NCBI RefSeq assembly: GCF_014529535.1
Contig: NW_023503375.1
Span: 1,922,001-1,986,000, forward strand
Origin: Bradysia coprophila
Lineage: Eukaryota; Arthropoda; Insecta; Diptera; Sciaridae
Direction of reading: 5' to 3'
Length of the DNA: 64,000 nt
The position numbers and the translations under genes were made by a program. Positions 11,456-23,184 of the stretch are shown here, one piece after another (the stretch's first letter is position 1; each line of letters begins with the position of its first letter). The notes under the pieces are model-generated. The model worked only from the letters and a program-made list of their open reading frames with translations. It was not told the DNA's origin and did no database searches.

Positions 11456-13282
11456 CAGGTATTTAACATTTCTTTTAGCTTTTGAATTCTTTGAATTCTA
11501 TTGAATGTTTATTGATTGACTGAAATGTCATGCGGTGCTCTGGCACCATTGCCTTCGCCATCTCGTTAGTTGGTGGTGGGTTTCTACTATGTTAATCCAT
11601 GAGTTTTGGGCAACCATTGTGATCCACTTTGCAAAAACGTTCTGGTTAAGAACGCAACGACTTGAATCTACACTGAATTCTTCAATCAAATAAAGTTTTG
11701 TACCTTCGGAATATTAAACAGACAAAATTTTGCAAAATAGATTTCACCGTCCCGTCAACAAAATTATTGTTAAAAAATGCATTATTCACTCGTCATCAAT
11801 GACAACACTCTTAGTGTGTCTTTTCAATTTTGGCCGAGCGAAATTTAGCTGAATAAATTAATTCGGATTAAAAGACCGTGCTAGGTTGCAGTTGCTCATT
11901 GATTCATTCATTCATTAATTTAATTGAGTTACGAGAAATATGCCATGACATGAAAAGCGTACAGATGTAAGAAGTAATTAAATGTGTTGAATATGTGGAA
12001 GATCTTATTAGGACGTAGGTGGGGCTCGTCTTCTCGACGAATTTCTACTACATACGAGTTTCTACGTTCCCAAAAAGATTTTCCATTTTAGGCATTGAAA
12101 AAAGCAATCACCCGAGCATTCTCACCGCGATATCGAAAATAGTATCTGCCCTTAGTTCTTCATAAGTTTACCGACTCAGGCATGCATCACACGATAGTTT
12201 ATGTTTTGCTTTGTAGATTAGGTATATCCGCAAATAAATTTGCAATTCTTGGTCGAAAAGTCATAGTCGGTACTGTTGACAGAGCTATCCTGTTCGATCG
12301 GAGTTTTCGATCTCCAACATGTTAGTTCCTTTTTAAAGCTACATTATTCGGCTATCAACTCTAGTCAATAGTAATGGCTTCACCTCACACAAGTCAGTGA
12401 AATGCAGCGTTGTATGCGACCTTACTAGGACGAAAATCGAATATCCCGTCTGCGCCCTATACTAGGAAAAACTAATTTAAAACCAATCTAATCAATTCTT
12501 TGGGCCATTTTGTCATTCCTTGTACTGGTACAGCCTTAGGTACCTAAATATATGGGGTCGAGCCTGGAATTAATTTGGATCAAATCTGCATTGTATCAAA
12601 GCTCTAATGAGAACTGTAGTTTTCAGTGATTTTCTATAATAATTCTGTGACCGTCATCAACTGAGATTGCAGAAACATTTTCCATCCAAAATGTTATCTC
12701 CTATCATATCGTACTGGCATACCTCGACGAAATATGGTCGTTAAAATGTCTTAAGATCAACAAGTCAATTTCATATGGCATCTTTTTCCATTGATCTAAG
12801 CACATCATCCGTGATTGTTAGCATATAAATTAGTTAATAGTAGTTTAATTTATTAAATTTAAATTGGCTTAATTGACCCCTATTGTGTGTGCAAGTGTTC
12901 CACGGCGGAAACATTCAATGTGTAATATTGTACGGTATTGTGTGTGATGAACATAAATATGATTGAATAATATTGTGTGTGGGGCAGTAACTATTCGTCG
13001 TTGTTGGTTAATATTTAAATGCATAAATTCTAAAGAGCAATTTTAGTTAATATTTTTGTCAAGTAAAAGATTTCAAGTGGAGTACTTAACTGACAAGTAA
13101 AATGTAACCAATATGTATAAAGACACTGGGTTGAGTATGCATGTACAATGTACATATAGAGACATCGGACTTGGCAAATAAGTGCACCAATTGTGTATAG
13201 TGTGCACAGTTAGTAACATTTGTAATTTCGTTGTTTTTGCCGAAACAAACTCGAGAACAAACTTAAGTTCACCAGCTGAAAG
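11456..13282. other. No gene recognised
   Basis: Non-coding AT-rich sequence. No frame over 60 codons with protein-like character, no RNA gene and no inverted-repeat element that I could define. Confidence 0.4.
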
Positions 13283-13440
13283 TCATCTGTTCTCGAAAAC
13301 GATGACAAGAGATAAGAGCGATAAGCTCTAGTTAGTGGCTTCTTATATTGCGAAACGTGGGTTAAAATAAACGAAGTACAAGGTCATGAACGGTAACGAC
13401 TTAATTAAATGAAATAGTAGATTTGTTCATTATATCAATG
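13283..13440 (+). repeat. Family R copy, diverged
   Basis: CATCTGTTCTCGAAAACGATG, GATAAGCTCTAGTTAGTGG, CTTCTTATAT and GAAATAGTAGATT follow in the family order with several differences. Confidence 0.5.
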
Positions 13441-14832
13441 TCGGCCAGCAAAGTTGTGAACATAACAAAGATTCTTTGTCATTAGTATAGTAAGACGACA
13501 CACCTCTAAGTCATTTATTTAGAATTTATATTCCAAATTTATATGCAAGGGGAAATGCTATTGTTCAATGTCCCAATGCAACAATCAATTACATTCATAC
13601 TTCAAGTAGATTTCTTGACTGACGAATGAATGATCATTGAAAATTCTGTCCGGGTCTATACGATTTACCACCAGCAATTTACTTCTAATTGTCCACATTT
13701 TTTTACGTACCCGTATTAACAACATCGACAACACAGCACTGTATATATACGGATCTGAGTATTATATAGGAATCCTGCCATATAGAGCCGAATAACGCAT
13801 AATCTCTGAACAAAATGAATAATTTAATTAAAGTTAATTTGTGTCCCCGAGTTCTCCTTTCATTTCTTTTTACCATTGTCTACTGAATTTCATTTTCTAT
13901 GCGAAGTAAATTGACCAGTATACAAAAAAAAAATCGTTTTTAAACAGTCGCTTAAACTGTGCCGTATCGATGTATGCGTGATTCACTTTAGAGCTGGATG
14001 AATGTGGACAACGACAATTTTGTTTCATTGAAACATTTGATTCTATATCGCATTCACATACACATCGCAGTCCCACATATATATAAGCCAGCATAATATA
14101 CAAAACGTACTAAGTGTAACTGTTCAAGTCACCAGATTTTGTAAGTTTAGAATTTGAAATATAAAGTCATTTGTAAATCGACAACAGCTCAGGATCGTGT
14201 CAACTGAGAGCGCATTTTATCTCGATGCTTGGATATAATATTTATCGGATCGGGAACCAATAAAAGAATATTTTTTTTTGTATTTTAACTTGGTTTTGAT
14301 GGTTGTGAAGAAAAATGAAATGAAATTTGTGCATCAAATCGAATAATTTTCTGGAAAGTTATATTCATTTACATGTTGACCCCATGACATTCCGTTAATA
14401 TTTTATGTGAAAATTCATGTGTGTGTAGTCACAGCAAATGATAAAACGAAAATTATTTTAAAATATTTCAATTAAAACACCAGTTGAATGTGAAAACATT
14501 TCTGCTTCATTTTATATACTTTACATAAAGTCAAAGACGTTCGGAAAAAAAAATATTTTAAATTGCAGTGCCGTTACATTGCTATCATTTCTTTTCTAAG
14601 TACTAGTGCCGCAGGAGATGCTTACTACTCCTGCCGCCCAAGTGCTTTTCAAAGAGTTTGATAGAATCGACTTGGAATGCTGATTTTAAATAAAAAAAAA
14701 TAATTATGTTCGTGACCAGCCAACACTGGCCAACAGTGGAATAATATTATCAGTCCATTTGATTCGATTGAACTTCCTATAAATTGGTAAGCTATTGCGG
14801 AACTAACGTTCTTCGAGCCTTCGATCATGATC
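13441..14832. other. No gene recognised
   Basis: Non-coding AT-rich sequence. The minus-strand frame at 13897-14103 has no recognisable motif and is bounded by low-complexity A runs. Confidence 0.4.
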
Positions 14833-15787
14833 AGAGGGATTCTTTTGAAAAACAGCCTACCGAAATCGGGCGTGTTTTCTAGTGGAACTTTTTATAGGTA
14901 CCTAAAAAGGACTTCGACCCTAGAAGCCAAAACCACTCTCAAAAAAATTCTTCGAAGCTTTTATGGCTGGTGAAAGGTGATCGAAAGCCGAAAATTTGCA
15001 CTTTTCTTACCAAAATTTCTCCAGGTACACGAGCCGTACAGGGTCGTGTGGGGTGTCATTAGAAAGGTAATCACATGTACTATTGAGCCGAAAAGAGACT
15101 CATTGGTTTTAAAATTAATCCACACTGAAATATGTGCAGAGGAAGTTTTCAACAGAAAACTTGCAATTTTCTTACCAATATTTCTCCAGTTACACGAGCC
15201 GTACATGGTGATGTGGGGTATCATTTGAAAGGTAATTTTATGTGCTTTTGGGCCAAATAGGGTCTTATGGGGTTTGGATGCATATGCGATGAAATATGGG
15301 CACCTAAACATTTCAACTTCTCATATTTCATCGCATATGCATTCAAACCCCATAAGACCCTATTTGGCCCAAAAGCACATAAAATTACCTTTCAAATGAT
15401 ACCCAACACCACCATGTACGGCTCGTGTAACTGGAGAAATATTGGTAAGAAAAGTGCAAGTTTTCGGTTGAAAACTTCAACTGCACATATTTCAGTGTGG
15501 ATTAATTTTAAAACCAATGAGTCTCTATTCGGCTCAATAGTACATGTGATTACCTTTGTAATGACACCCCACAAGACCATGTACGGCTCGTGTACCCGGA
15601 GAAATTTTGGTAAGAAAAGTGCAAGTTTTCGGTTTTTGATCACCTTTCACCAGTCACAAATGCTTCGAAGAATTTTTTTGAAAGTGGTTTTGGGTTCTAG
15701 GGTCGAAGTCCTTTCTAGGCACATATAAAAAAGTCCACTGGAAAATGCGTCCGATTTCGGTAGGTTGTTTTTCAAAAGAATCCCTCT
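14833..15787. mobile_element. 955-bp near-perfect palindromic foldback element, family F
   Basis: The two halves are inverted copies of each other, centred near 15309, with arms of roughly 475 bp. Ends read AGAGGGATTCTTTTGAAAAA and the complement. Within each arm there are two sub-repeats that each contain an ACACGAGCCGTACA or similar motif, so the arm itself is internally duplicated. The frames at 14961-15311, 15267-15728 and others here simply mirror one another because of the palindrome and are not genes. No transposase and no clear target duplication. Confidence 0.8.
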
Positions 15788-16574
15788 CAATGAAAACGGA
15801 TTAGGATTGATGTCCGGATGCAGCGTCGATCCGAAGTGTTGGTTATTAGTTACAACTAATTTTTATTCATTCTAGATAGATCCGTAGATTGTGCGTTTAG
15901 AAATGTGTCTGTCTATCGAGAATACAATTCAGTCAGTAAGTACTTAGAACTTTCTCAGAAGAAACAAAAAAAAATATCTGCTTCGGTTGATTGTGTAAGT
16001 AGAAAATGACAAATTCCGAATGTGATCAACTGAATTAAATGAAGAGATCAATATTGAACATCCAAATCTATGGCGAAAGCATTGTTGCCGACACTTTCAG
16101 TGTGATATTATGTCATGTTAAAAAAATTATTCATTTCGATAGAATCAATTTGTTTACATCAACAATTCGTAGATCAATGAAAAAACGAGTTAAAATGAAA
16201 TTTATTGAGTTGTCGTAAGTTTTCTTCTCTCTTTTTTTTTTAATAGAATTTAATTGACGAAATGAAGATTCAGCTGAACACATTGTGAATTGCAATGAAT
16301 ATTTATATGAACAAACAACCGTACGGCATGTGACATCACTATAACTGCGATCAACACCCAAAACGTGTATGGACAGTTTTAGTTCCTGATTCTAAATATA
16401 AAAAAAGAAAAAAGAAAATCTAGCTTGTCACGATCAGGCCCTATTTCTGTTCGAAGGTAAATTAGAATCACATAAGTGCGTGCGAGACAAAACTATGAAT
16501 TTAAAACAGAAATCGCTCCTGATCCTGACGAGCTATAGTTAATTTTCTTTTCTCCCCATAGGTTTTCGGGCTCG
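15788..16574. other. No gene recognised
   Basis: Non-coding AT-rich sequence up to the target duplication of the LINE fragment. The minus-strand frame at 16131-16361 shows no motif. Confidence 0.4.
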
Positions 16575-16587
16575 TGGCTGATGCACT

Positions 16588-17398
16588 GCATATCTTGGAT
16601 TCGAACTAGACTCTAAACTCACGTTCAAGTCACACACCAACAAGTCGGTTGAAAAGGGGAACAGATGTTTTAAAAGCTTATTCCCTCTGCTGGGTCATAA
16701 ATCCCGGCTGTCGATCGCCAACAAGAACATTCTGTATAAATCGGTAATCAGGCCGATCATCACGTATGGAGCTCCAATTTGGCACCGAGCAGCTAAATCC
16801 CACACGAATAGACTGCAGGTTCTGCAAAATAAGTGCCTGAAAATGATCAATGGACGTCCTTGGTGGTACTCAACTCAACTTCACAATGAAACGAGATATC
16901 CTACGATCACCAACTTCACACGATCAATAGCAAGTAAGTTCGCTGACAAATGCGTCAATTCTACATACGATCTAATAAGGGATTTGGTAACCGAATGATG
17001 ACCTTGCCTATCTCGACAGAAAAGTTTCAAGTTCATCGTTTACCTGGCTGAAAAGGATGTTTTTCTTCAAGACGAAACTTGCTGTGAAGGACCGTGTTGT
17101 AGTTGACTACAACTTTTGGTTTTTGATTTGCGTGAAGACGGGTTTTGCCGACTCTAAGCGTTGTAGATTTATCGAGTTTATTTGTGTTTTTGTCCCTGTT
17201 TATTTATTCTTTACAATTGATCATGTGAAGGTTTTTGTTGATCTTTTCCTTCGAATTGTTTGATGGTGTAGCGGAACGTTGGTTTAATGAAATTAGTTCG
17301 CTGTAAAACCAAAAGGTTGAATCTCGATAATTGACTCGCATTGCTATGTTAAGCTTACTGAATTATTTTGATTATAATAAATTTCTTTGACTTTGACT
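16588..17398 (+). pseudogene. 5'-truncated Jockey-like LINE with 13-bp target-site duplication
   Basis: The first 410 bp encode the C-terminal end of a LINE reverse transcriptase (motifs FELDSKLTFKSH, YKSVIRPIITYGAPIW, LQVLQNKCLKMI) ending in a TGA near 16998; a 3' UTR of about 400 bp follows. The insertion is bounded by a 13-bp duplication, TGGCTGATGCACT, at 16575-16587 and 17399-17411. The 3' end is TTTGACTTTGACTT, a short tandem tail rather than poly(A). The rest of the protein was never inserted, a normal result of incomplete reverse transcription. Related to the element at 6378, since both have the RPI(I/L)xxG block, but clearly a different lineage. Confidence 0.85.
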
Positions 17399-17411
17399 TG
17401 GCTGATGCACT

Positions 17412-17810
17412 CAATTAATCAACATTTGTAAAGTACAGAAATGTTTTCCAGTGACTGATCTGCCAACACTTTCTTCTTTGGCTCAGTAAGGCGCTTTCAA
17501 TTAGCCACGTTCATAAGAGAAGTGTAAGCATTAGGTCAGTTATTGAATCTATTACTTCATTTGTTTGACGTCATTTGAGTTCATTTATTCATAGAGTAAA
17601 TGCCCGTAACGGACATTCAAATGTTTTTTTTTTTCTCTAAAAATGATCATTTCATCGAAATGCATTTGAAATTTTTTAATAGAAAGTACGAAAATTTCGA
17701 CTCGTTTTTTCTGTTCATCATGGCCCTACGTTAGTGAAGGGCCGTGACGCAAGTCCGTTCACACTGAAAAATTTTACAAAAATTTTTCCGCAGGACTTTT
17801 TACACGAACT
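17412..17810. other. Non-coding, includes a family R remnant
   Basis: Contains TGAATCTATTACTTCATTTG near 17542, the complement of the 3' end of family R. Otherwise nothing recognised. Confidence 0.35.
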
Positions 17811-17814
17811 TTTT

Positions 17815-18060
17815 GACTTTTCCCCCTTTGCTCCTACTACCCCCAAAGTATTTTATTCGTAATCTGGGCGTCCATACGAGTTCAACGAGCTATCACACGC
17901 CTCATAAGGTTAAGATTTGGCCGAGATATTACATTTCAAAACTTGGAAATTTGCAGAAATTTGTATGAAGAAATTAATTTTCATGCATTTTGAAATTGAT
18001 GAATATTACCAACCTTTGTTACTTTGTTACTTTGTTACTTTGTTACAAGGAAACTTTTGA
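17815..18060 (+). repeat. Dispersed module leading into a satellite, copy 1
   Basis: Carries CCATACGAGTTCAACGAGC, ACGCCTCATAAGGTT and GGCCGAGATATTACATTTC, closely matched at 31735-31900. Both copies end in a simple tandem repeat: (ACTTTGTT)n at about 18015-18048 here, (GTTT)n in the second copy. A satellite-like array follows in both places. Confidence 0.65.
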
Positions 18061-18155
18061 ATTTACCGATGAATTTGGCTGAAATTTTCAGGGTATGTTA
18101 AGGACGTAATTCTAAGAAACTAATTTGAAGGAATTTTTATAAAAGCTTATAATTT

Positions 18156-18890
18156 CGGAGCTATGAGCGTGTTAACCTATTGAGCTATGGGATCTATAAC
18201 TCGGAAAATATGGCAGATAGAAAGTTCGTTTAAAAGACAAATTTATAGAGTTTCAGATTTCATTTGACACGTGTTTCATGGTTTTCCTAAAAAGTCGTCT
18301 ATTTGGGAGCCATGAGCGTTTTAAGTGCGAGCTATGTCAGCCATAACTTGGAAAATACTGCAGATAGAAACCTTGTGTAAAAGACAAAATTATAGAGTTT
18401 TAGATTCTAGTCGATACGTGTTTCATGGTTTTCCTAAAAAGTCGTCTATTTGGGAGCTATGAGCGTTTTAAGTGCTAGCTATGTCAGCCATAACTCGGAA
18501 AATACGGCAGATAGAAACCTCGTGTAAAAGACAAAATTATAGAGTTTTAGATTCTAGTCGATACGTGTTTCATGGTTTTCCTAAAAAGTCGACTATTTGG
18601 GAGGTATGAGCGTGTTAAGTGCGAGCTATGTCAGCCATAACTCGGAAAATACTGCAGATAGAAACCTCGTGTAAAAGACAAAGTTATAGAGTTTTAGATT
18701 CTAGTCGATACGTGTGGTGTTAGGGAATCTCGCGCCGCGTCATTCACAATAACTCACAAAGTGACAGCTTCCTTATACAAAATGTGCCAAAATGTGAATT
18801 ATTGTGAATGACGCAGCGCGAGATTCCCAGCAACCATACGTGTTTCATGGTTTTCCTAAAAGTTCGACTATTTGGGAGCTATGAGCATTT
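18156..18890 (+). repeat. 147-bp satellite, about four units
   Basis: Units begin GGGAGCTATGAGCG at 18156, 18305, 18452, 18599 and 18874. The middle spacings are 147 bp. The last spacing is 275 bp, exactly 147 plus the 120-bp MITE and its 8-bp duplication at 18716-18843. Each unit contains CAGATAGAAACCTCGTGTAA and ATAGAGTTTTAGATTC. Confidence 0.85.
18716..18835. mobile_element. 120-bp hAT-like MITE inside the satellite
   Basis: Flanked by an exact 8-bp duplication ATACGTGT (18708-18715 and 18836-18843). The imperfect terminal repeats read GGTGTTAGGGAATCTCGCG and, from the right, GGTTGCTGGGAATCTCGCG. The arms share GCGTCATTCACAATAA. The 8-bp duplication points to the hAT superfamily; the transposase source is not in the window. 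Confidence 0.8.
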
Positions 18891-18894
18891 CATT

Positions 18895-18980
18895 TTGACA
18901 CATTTTGTATAAGGAAGATGTCACTTTGTGAATTATTGTGAATGACGCGGCGCGAGATTCCTCAACACCACCTACACCGA
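18895..18980 (-). mobile_element. Truncated copy of the same hAT-like MITE
   Basis: The right end, read in reverse, is GGTGTTGAGGAATCTCGCG followed by the family interior GCGTCATTCACAATAATTC and CTTCCTTATACAAAATGTG. The left end is missing. Confidence 0.65.
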
Positions 18981-19320
18981 TATCAGTTCTTTTGTAAGTG
19001 GATAACAGGACTTGCGTCACACCTCCACTGTAAGTGGTTTTGGGCGATATCAACTTCTTGAATTATAATCGTGTAAAATTGACAAATAAGTTTCGACCGT
19101 AAGAGATGCATCGCATTCACATCAGATAGCTATAAAGCATCTTTCTGGTCTTTTTAACGTTGCGCTTTAGCAACGAACTAAACGAACAACGATGAAGACC
19201 AACCTATTACCACCAAAATGTGAAAAATTCACAGTTCGTGCTCAAAATAGTTCACATCTGTACTCGAACTGTGTATCATTTGTTCACATGTTCTTGGTTT
19301 CTGTGCACATTTTGAGTTGT

Positions 19321-19441
19321 GTACACAGAATGTGAACACTCTGTACGCCTGACTTTTCCCGTGTACAGAATGTGAACACTCTGTACACCTGAATTTCCTT
19401 TGTAAACAGAATGTGAACACTCTGTGCTCTGGAATTTTAGT
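19321..19441 (+). repeat. 40-bp minisatellite, three units
   Basis: The core CAGAATGTGAACACTCTGT recurs at 19326, 19366 and 19407. The core itself is partly palindromic. The 97-codon minus-strand frame at 19229-19522 spans these units and is repeat-derived. Confidence 0.7.
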
Positions 19442-19785
19442 GGACAGAATCTTCATTTTTTGGCCAGGTGGATGGAAAGAGATTGAGTAACAAGACATTT
19501 TAATATGGTGAAATGAAATCAATTTTTAACGCTACAAATCATAAGCTGTGCAGTAGACAGTTTCTAAGGCCTGATTCCTACTTTCGAAAAACCACTCGGT
19601 TTTGCTTCTGTTCACCTAAACTTCGCCTTTTTTTCTATTGTTTAAAGTGTATACGGAGAGGAAACGGCGTACCTTTTTTCGTAAGTGGAAATTAATGGAC
19701 TTAGTGAAAAATAACCTTACCATTTAAATGCCGGCTTTTGACCTACACATTCTTAAAATCTATTTTTAACCGTGAAACTATGATG

Positions 19786-21821
19786 TAGGGATGAGCGGGT
19801 TGACCCGAAGATTCGGGGAACCCGCAAACCCGACCCGATCCGTCGGGTTTTGGGCAGGCGGGTTGTGAGTACTTCGGGTTGGCTCTGAGTCGGGTTTCAA
19901 AAAATGAATTTCGGGTTTTGCCGGGTTTGGGCGGGTATTTCAAATCAAAGCCCGAATTAACCCAACGTATTTGAAATGACTATAGAAGTGATTAGTTCAG
20001 TTCGGGTTATCTAATAAATCAGAGTTTTTCTTCAGTTTACTCTTCAGTTTATTTGATTGTCGTCCGTTCAATTCTTTGTCATACTTGAAAGTTTAAGATA
20101 CTGACAGAAGTGTCCAGTGTCACTGAATCACAAGTGATGAAAATTTAAATTTAACTTTAAATTTAAATTCAGTAACAGTCGACACATCTGTCAAATTCTT
20201 AAACTTTCATCTTTTTGTCTTTTATACTCGAGTATAGAAACTAAACTCGGGTCGGGAATACTTTTATTATTCACGCCATTACTGAGCATAAAACAGAAAC
20301 TTTAATTCGTACATTCGAAAGTACATTCAGTCATTTTTAGACCCGTACAAATTTTTTTTTTTCCCGTTTGGTATTATCAAAAGAGAGGCTAAGTTCGAAG
20401 ATGAGTGATTTTGGGTCGACCCCTCCCGAGCTGGGGCCTAATAAGTGCTTTACGGTTTTTCGAAGATATCTCCAGACATTTAAACGTTACAATTGTATGT
20501 GATACGTCAAATGAAAGGTATAGAATACCGATCGACAAAAAAAAAGTTTATGGAAATCGGATGACCGACTCGTGAGTTAGACCCCTTGGTATGAACCAGG
20601 CACAGGGCGGCAAGCAGTTTTTGCTTGTAGGTCGGCCAAATTTGAACATATTTCGTCTGTTTTCACTTTATTAGACAGGTATTGACCGTACCAATCAGGG
20701 AAAAAAAATTTATGAAATTATGTTCTCCGGAGCGTGAGCTAGGTCTTTTGGAGTGAGCCCTTATCTGGCTACTCGGCCGTACAGTGAACGTGGAGTATTT
20801 TGTCAATATCTCGAGTAAATTTTGACCGAATTTCATGAATTTTTTTTTTGTTTGAAAGGTATTAACGAATGTAAAGCGTCAGTAAAATTTCAGGTCTCCT
20901 AACAAAATGGCTGCCGGCGGCCATATTGGATTTTATTAAAAGTGATATATCTTGGGAAAAATGGTACTTAGATAGTTTCTGTTAACATGGAAATAATTTG
21001 TTATGTGTGTGGGGTGTTTCAGGCATTACATATATGGACATCTATATATACCCATATACAGCTATATTGAGCTATATACAGGCATATAGAGCTATATTAC
21101 AGCATATTCATCTGTGAAATGTTTATTTATATGTAAATATAGCGGTATATAGCTGTTTAAATAGGAATTTATGAAATTTGACTTCATACGGGGCTGTCTA
21201 TATTGCCTCCGGCAATTTATTTGTGTATGATAACAAGAAAAAAACTGGGTAATGTAAGTAAAAATTACCTAACATCTAACATAGCTTTTCAGTAAAGAAT
21301 GAAGTAAAAGAAATGAAGAGTTTCACAGTAAAGGCTTTTGATACGAATAGGTGTTTCGTACGGGTCGGCGTTAGCTATGTTTCAACTATTTTTCACGAAC
21401 TGTGCACTCATCTTTTAAATGACCTGCTATGGGGCATGTTTTGAAAAATAAACCGTACTTACGGCATGAATATATTTTTAAAGTTTTAGATTTTATCCTG
21501 TCGATATTTGACGACACTCATAAATTTATCTCTGATCAATTGGCGAAAAACTAACCCCAAAACTGAGTCGTTCATCTGTTCAGCCATTTGACTTTATTTG
21601 CCAATGGTGTGAAATCTGTCATCGCCGATAGAATTTTTATATACAGATTTTATTGGGCGAGCCGGTTTTTGGGCGGGTTTCATAAATAGTTAACGGGTTG
21701 GGCCGGATTCGGACGGTTTAAAAATCTTCCGGGTTTCAAAAGTGTCGAGTTTCAGAAAGGGATAACGGGTTGGGTCGGGTTCGGGCGGGCTTTTGAAAAA
21801 ACCTCAACCCGCTCATCCCTA
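19786..21821. mobile_element. Nested 2-kb hAT-like element with G-rich subterminal repeats
   Basis: Terminal inverted repeat TAGGGATGAGCGGGTT at the left and its exact complement at the right, flanked by ATGATG on the left and (C)ATGATG on the right. Just inside each end are many copies of CGGGTT/CGGGTCGGGTT, unlike the AT-rich surroundings. The interior (20400-21380) is non-coding and shared with 24535-25282. No transposase frame remains. Confidence 0.6.
20521..21385 (+). repeat. Dispersed repeat block, partner of 24535-25282
   Basis: Shared stretches include ATACCGATCGACAAAAAAA, GATGACCGACTCGTGAGTTA, a CGGTCTCCTAACAAAATGGC-like block, TACTTAGATAGTTTCTGTTA and TTCGTACGGGTCGGCGTTAG. The partner has internal deletions and one MITE insertion. 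Confidence 0.75.
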
Positions 21822-22683
21822 CATGATGGCACATTTTTGACCAAATGGATAAAACTGTAGATCATGCTATCTTCAACATTTTTCTCCATTTGAACAGAAA
21901 TGTGTCATCATGCCTTTACGGTTAAAAATCGATTTTAAGAATGTGTAGGCAAAAAACTGACATATAAATGGTACGGTTTTTTAAATAAAAGAACTCTTGA
22001 TTAAAATTTTCACTAGGTCTCTCAAGCAAATTACGGCAGTCCAAAGTACAAGAATTTATAGAAACGATAATCGTATCCACATCCCCATGTATTTATTGTT
22101 TTAACATACATTTTACAACCTCTTGGGTGGGTCAGGTCCATCGACTGACTAAATTTTTTCAATAACTGCAGTCTTAGTTTTCTTACCATTTTTAGATCAC
22201 AAAATTATAGTCAGATGAAAAAGCGATATAAGAACAGTATGTTTGCTACATCATCAATTGTATTCATCTATTTTATATTCAATGGCCGTATTAGCCATAT
22301 TATGCTTTATTTTACACAAATTTATTTTAATTTTCTGAACAAACAAAGGGAGCTATGAGTTTAAGTTTCAGCGAGCGATGTTTTACTCCCAGTAAGAGTT
22401 TACTATAAAAAGATGGCATATTTCTTTCATATACCTCTAGAATAAATGAAACTCGTCTGAATTACATTTATATTTTTTGCAGAATCTTCGCTGAATATAA
22501 TGGTAAGTGTCCGAACGATCGGGGTGTTTACATAAGTAGTATGCCTGAATTTATCGCTAATTAACCTTTTGAGTTAATATCAGCAGGTATTCGAATCATT
22601 TTCTTTGACGAGACACTTCTATAGTACAGAGGCAACGCGTGAAGTGTAACCATTGTTTCAATAAAACATTAGGCCTAAAATAA

Positions 22684-22824
22684 AGTCTGGTGTCCACTTA
22701 AAAATGTTCACCGTAAAAGAGTGCCGGAGGATTTCGATTGGTTGAAATTCGTCTCTCTCGTTTGTTAACCAATAAAAATCCTTGGCTCTTTTACGACGAA
22801 ATGTTTTAAGTGGAAATCAAGCCT
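22684..22824. mobile_element. Harbinger-like MITE, family H, diverged
   Basis: Arms read AGTCTGGTGTCCACTTAAAA and, from the right, AGGCTTGATTTCCACTTAAAA. The inner parts CGTAAAAGAGCC and GGATTT.GATTGGTT also pair. Terminal consensus matches other family H members; the target duplication is no longer clear. Confidence 0.6.
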
Positions 22825-22984
22825 ATTTAAAACAAAGGACTATGTAGTATTGAATGTACACTGTACAGTGTACATTCTACAGATGCATCCAAAGAAGTGG
22901 GACGATTTGGTATATTCTGATGCTGAGTTGCATAAAATAAAGCTTTTGGAAATCTGTTTAGAATTATTCAAGTTATCGTGGCAT

Positions 22985-23133
22985 CAAGGAATGAACAAAG
23001 TGTGACAAACATTTTCTGTATTTAAGGTTTTTGGTCATACATTCCATGTATTTTCAATCATAGTAGTGAACATTTTGTGATAAACATTTTAGAGTGTTTT
23101 TCATTCGTAAGACCCATGACTTTCAGTCAAGGT
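22985..23133 (+). repeat. 149-bp repeat, partner of 25501-25647
   Basis: CAAGGAATGAACAAAGTGTG to GACTTTCAGTCAAGG is repeated at 25501-25647 with only a few substitutions. The ATG frame at 23077-23283 starts in this repeat and is not a gene. Confidence 0.85.
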
Positions 23134-23184
23134 AGATCAAATTTCTCAAATAATGTATATTCACACACCGTTGACAAACTCGCG

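Larger units (their letters stand above)
19698..22019. mobile_element. Outer inverted-repeat element hosting a nested insertion
   Basis: The left arm (about 19698-19780) and right arm (about 21905-22019) are inverted: GACTTAGTGAAAA pairs with the complement at 22007-22019, and CCTACACATTCTTAAAATC pairs at 21930-21950, with TTTTTAACCGT in both. No coding capacity. Between the arms sits the 2-kb element at 19786-21821, so the original element was only about 290 bp. Confidence 0.65.

Noticed and set aside
14961-15728. Frames of up to 153 codons on both strands
   Set aside because: They mirror each other because the region is a palindrome; no motif.
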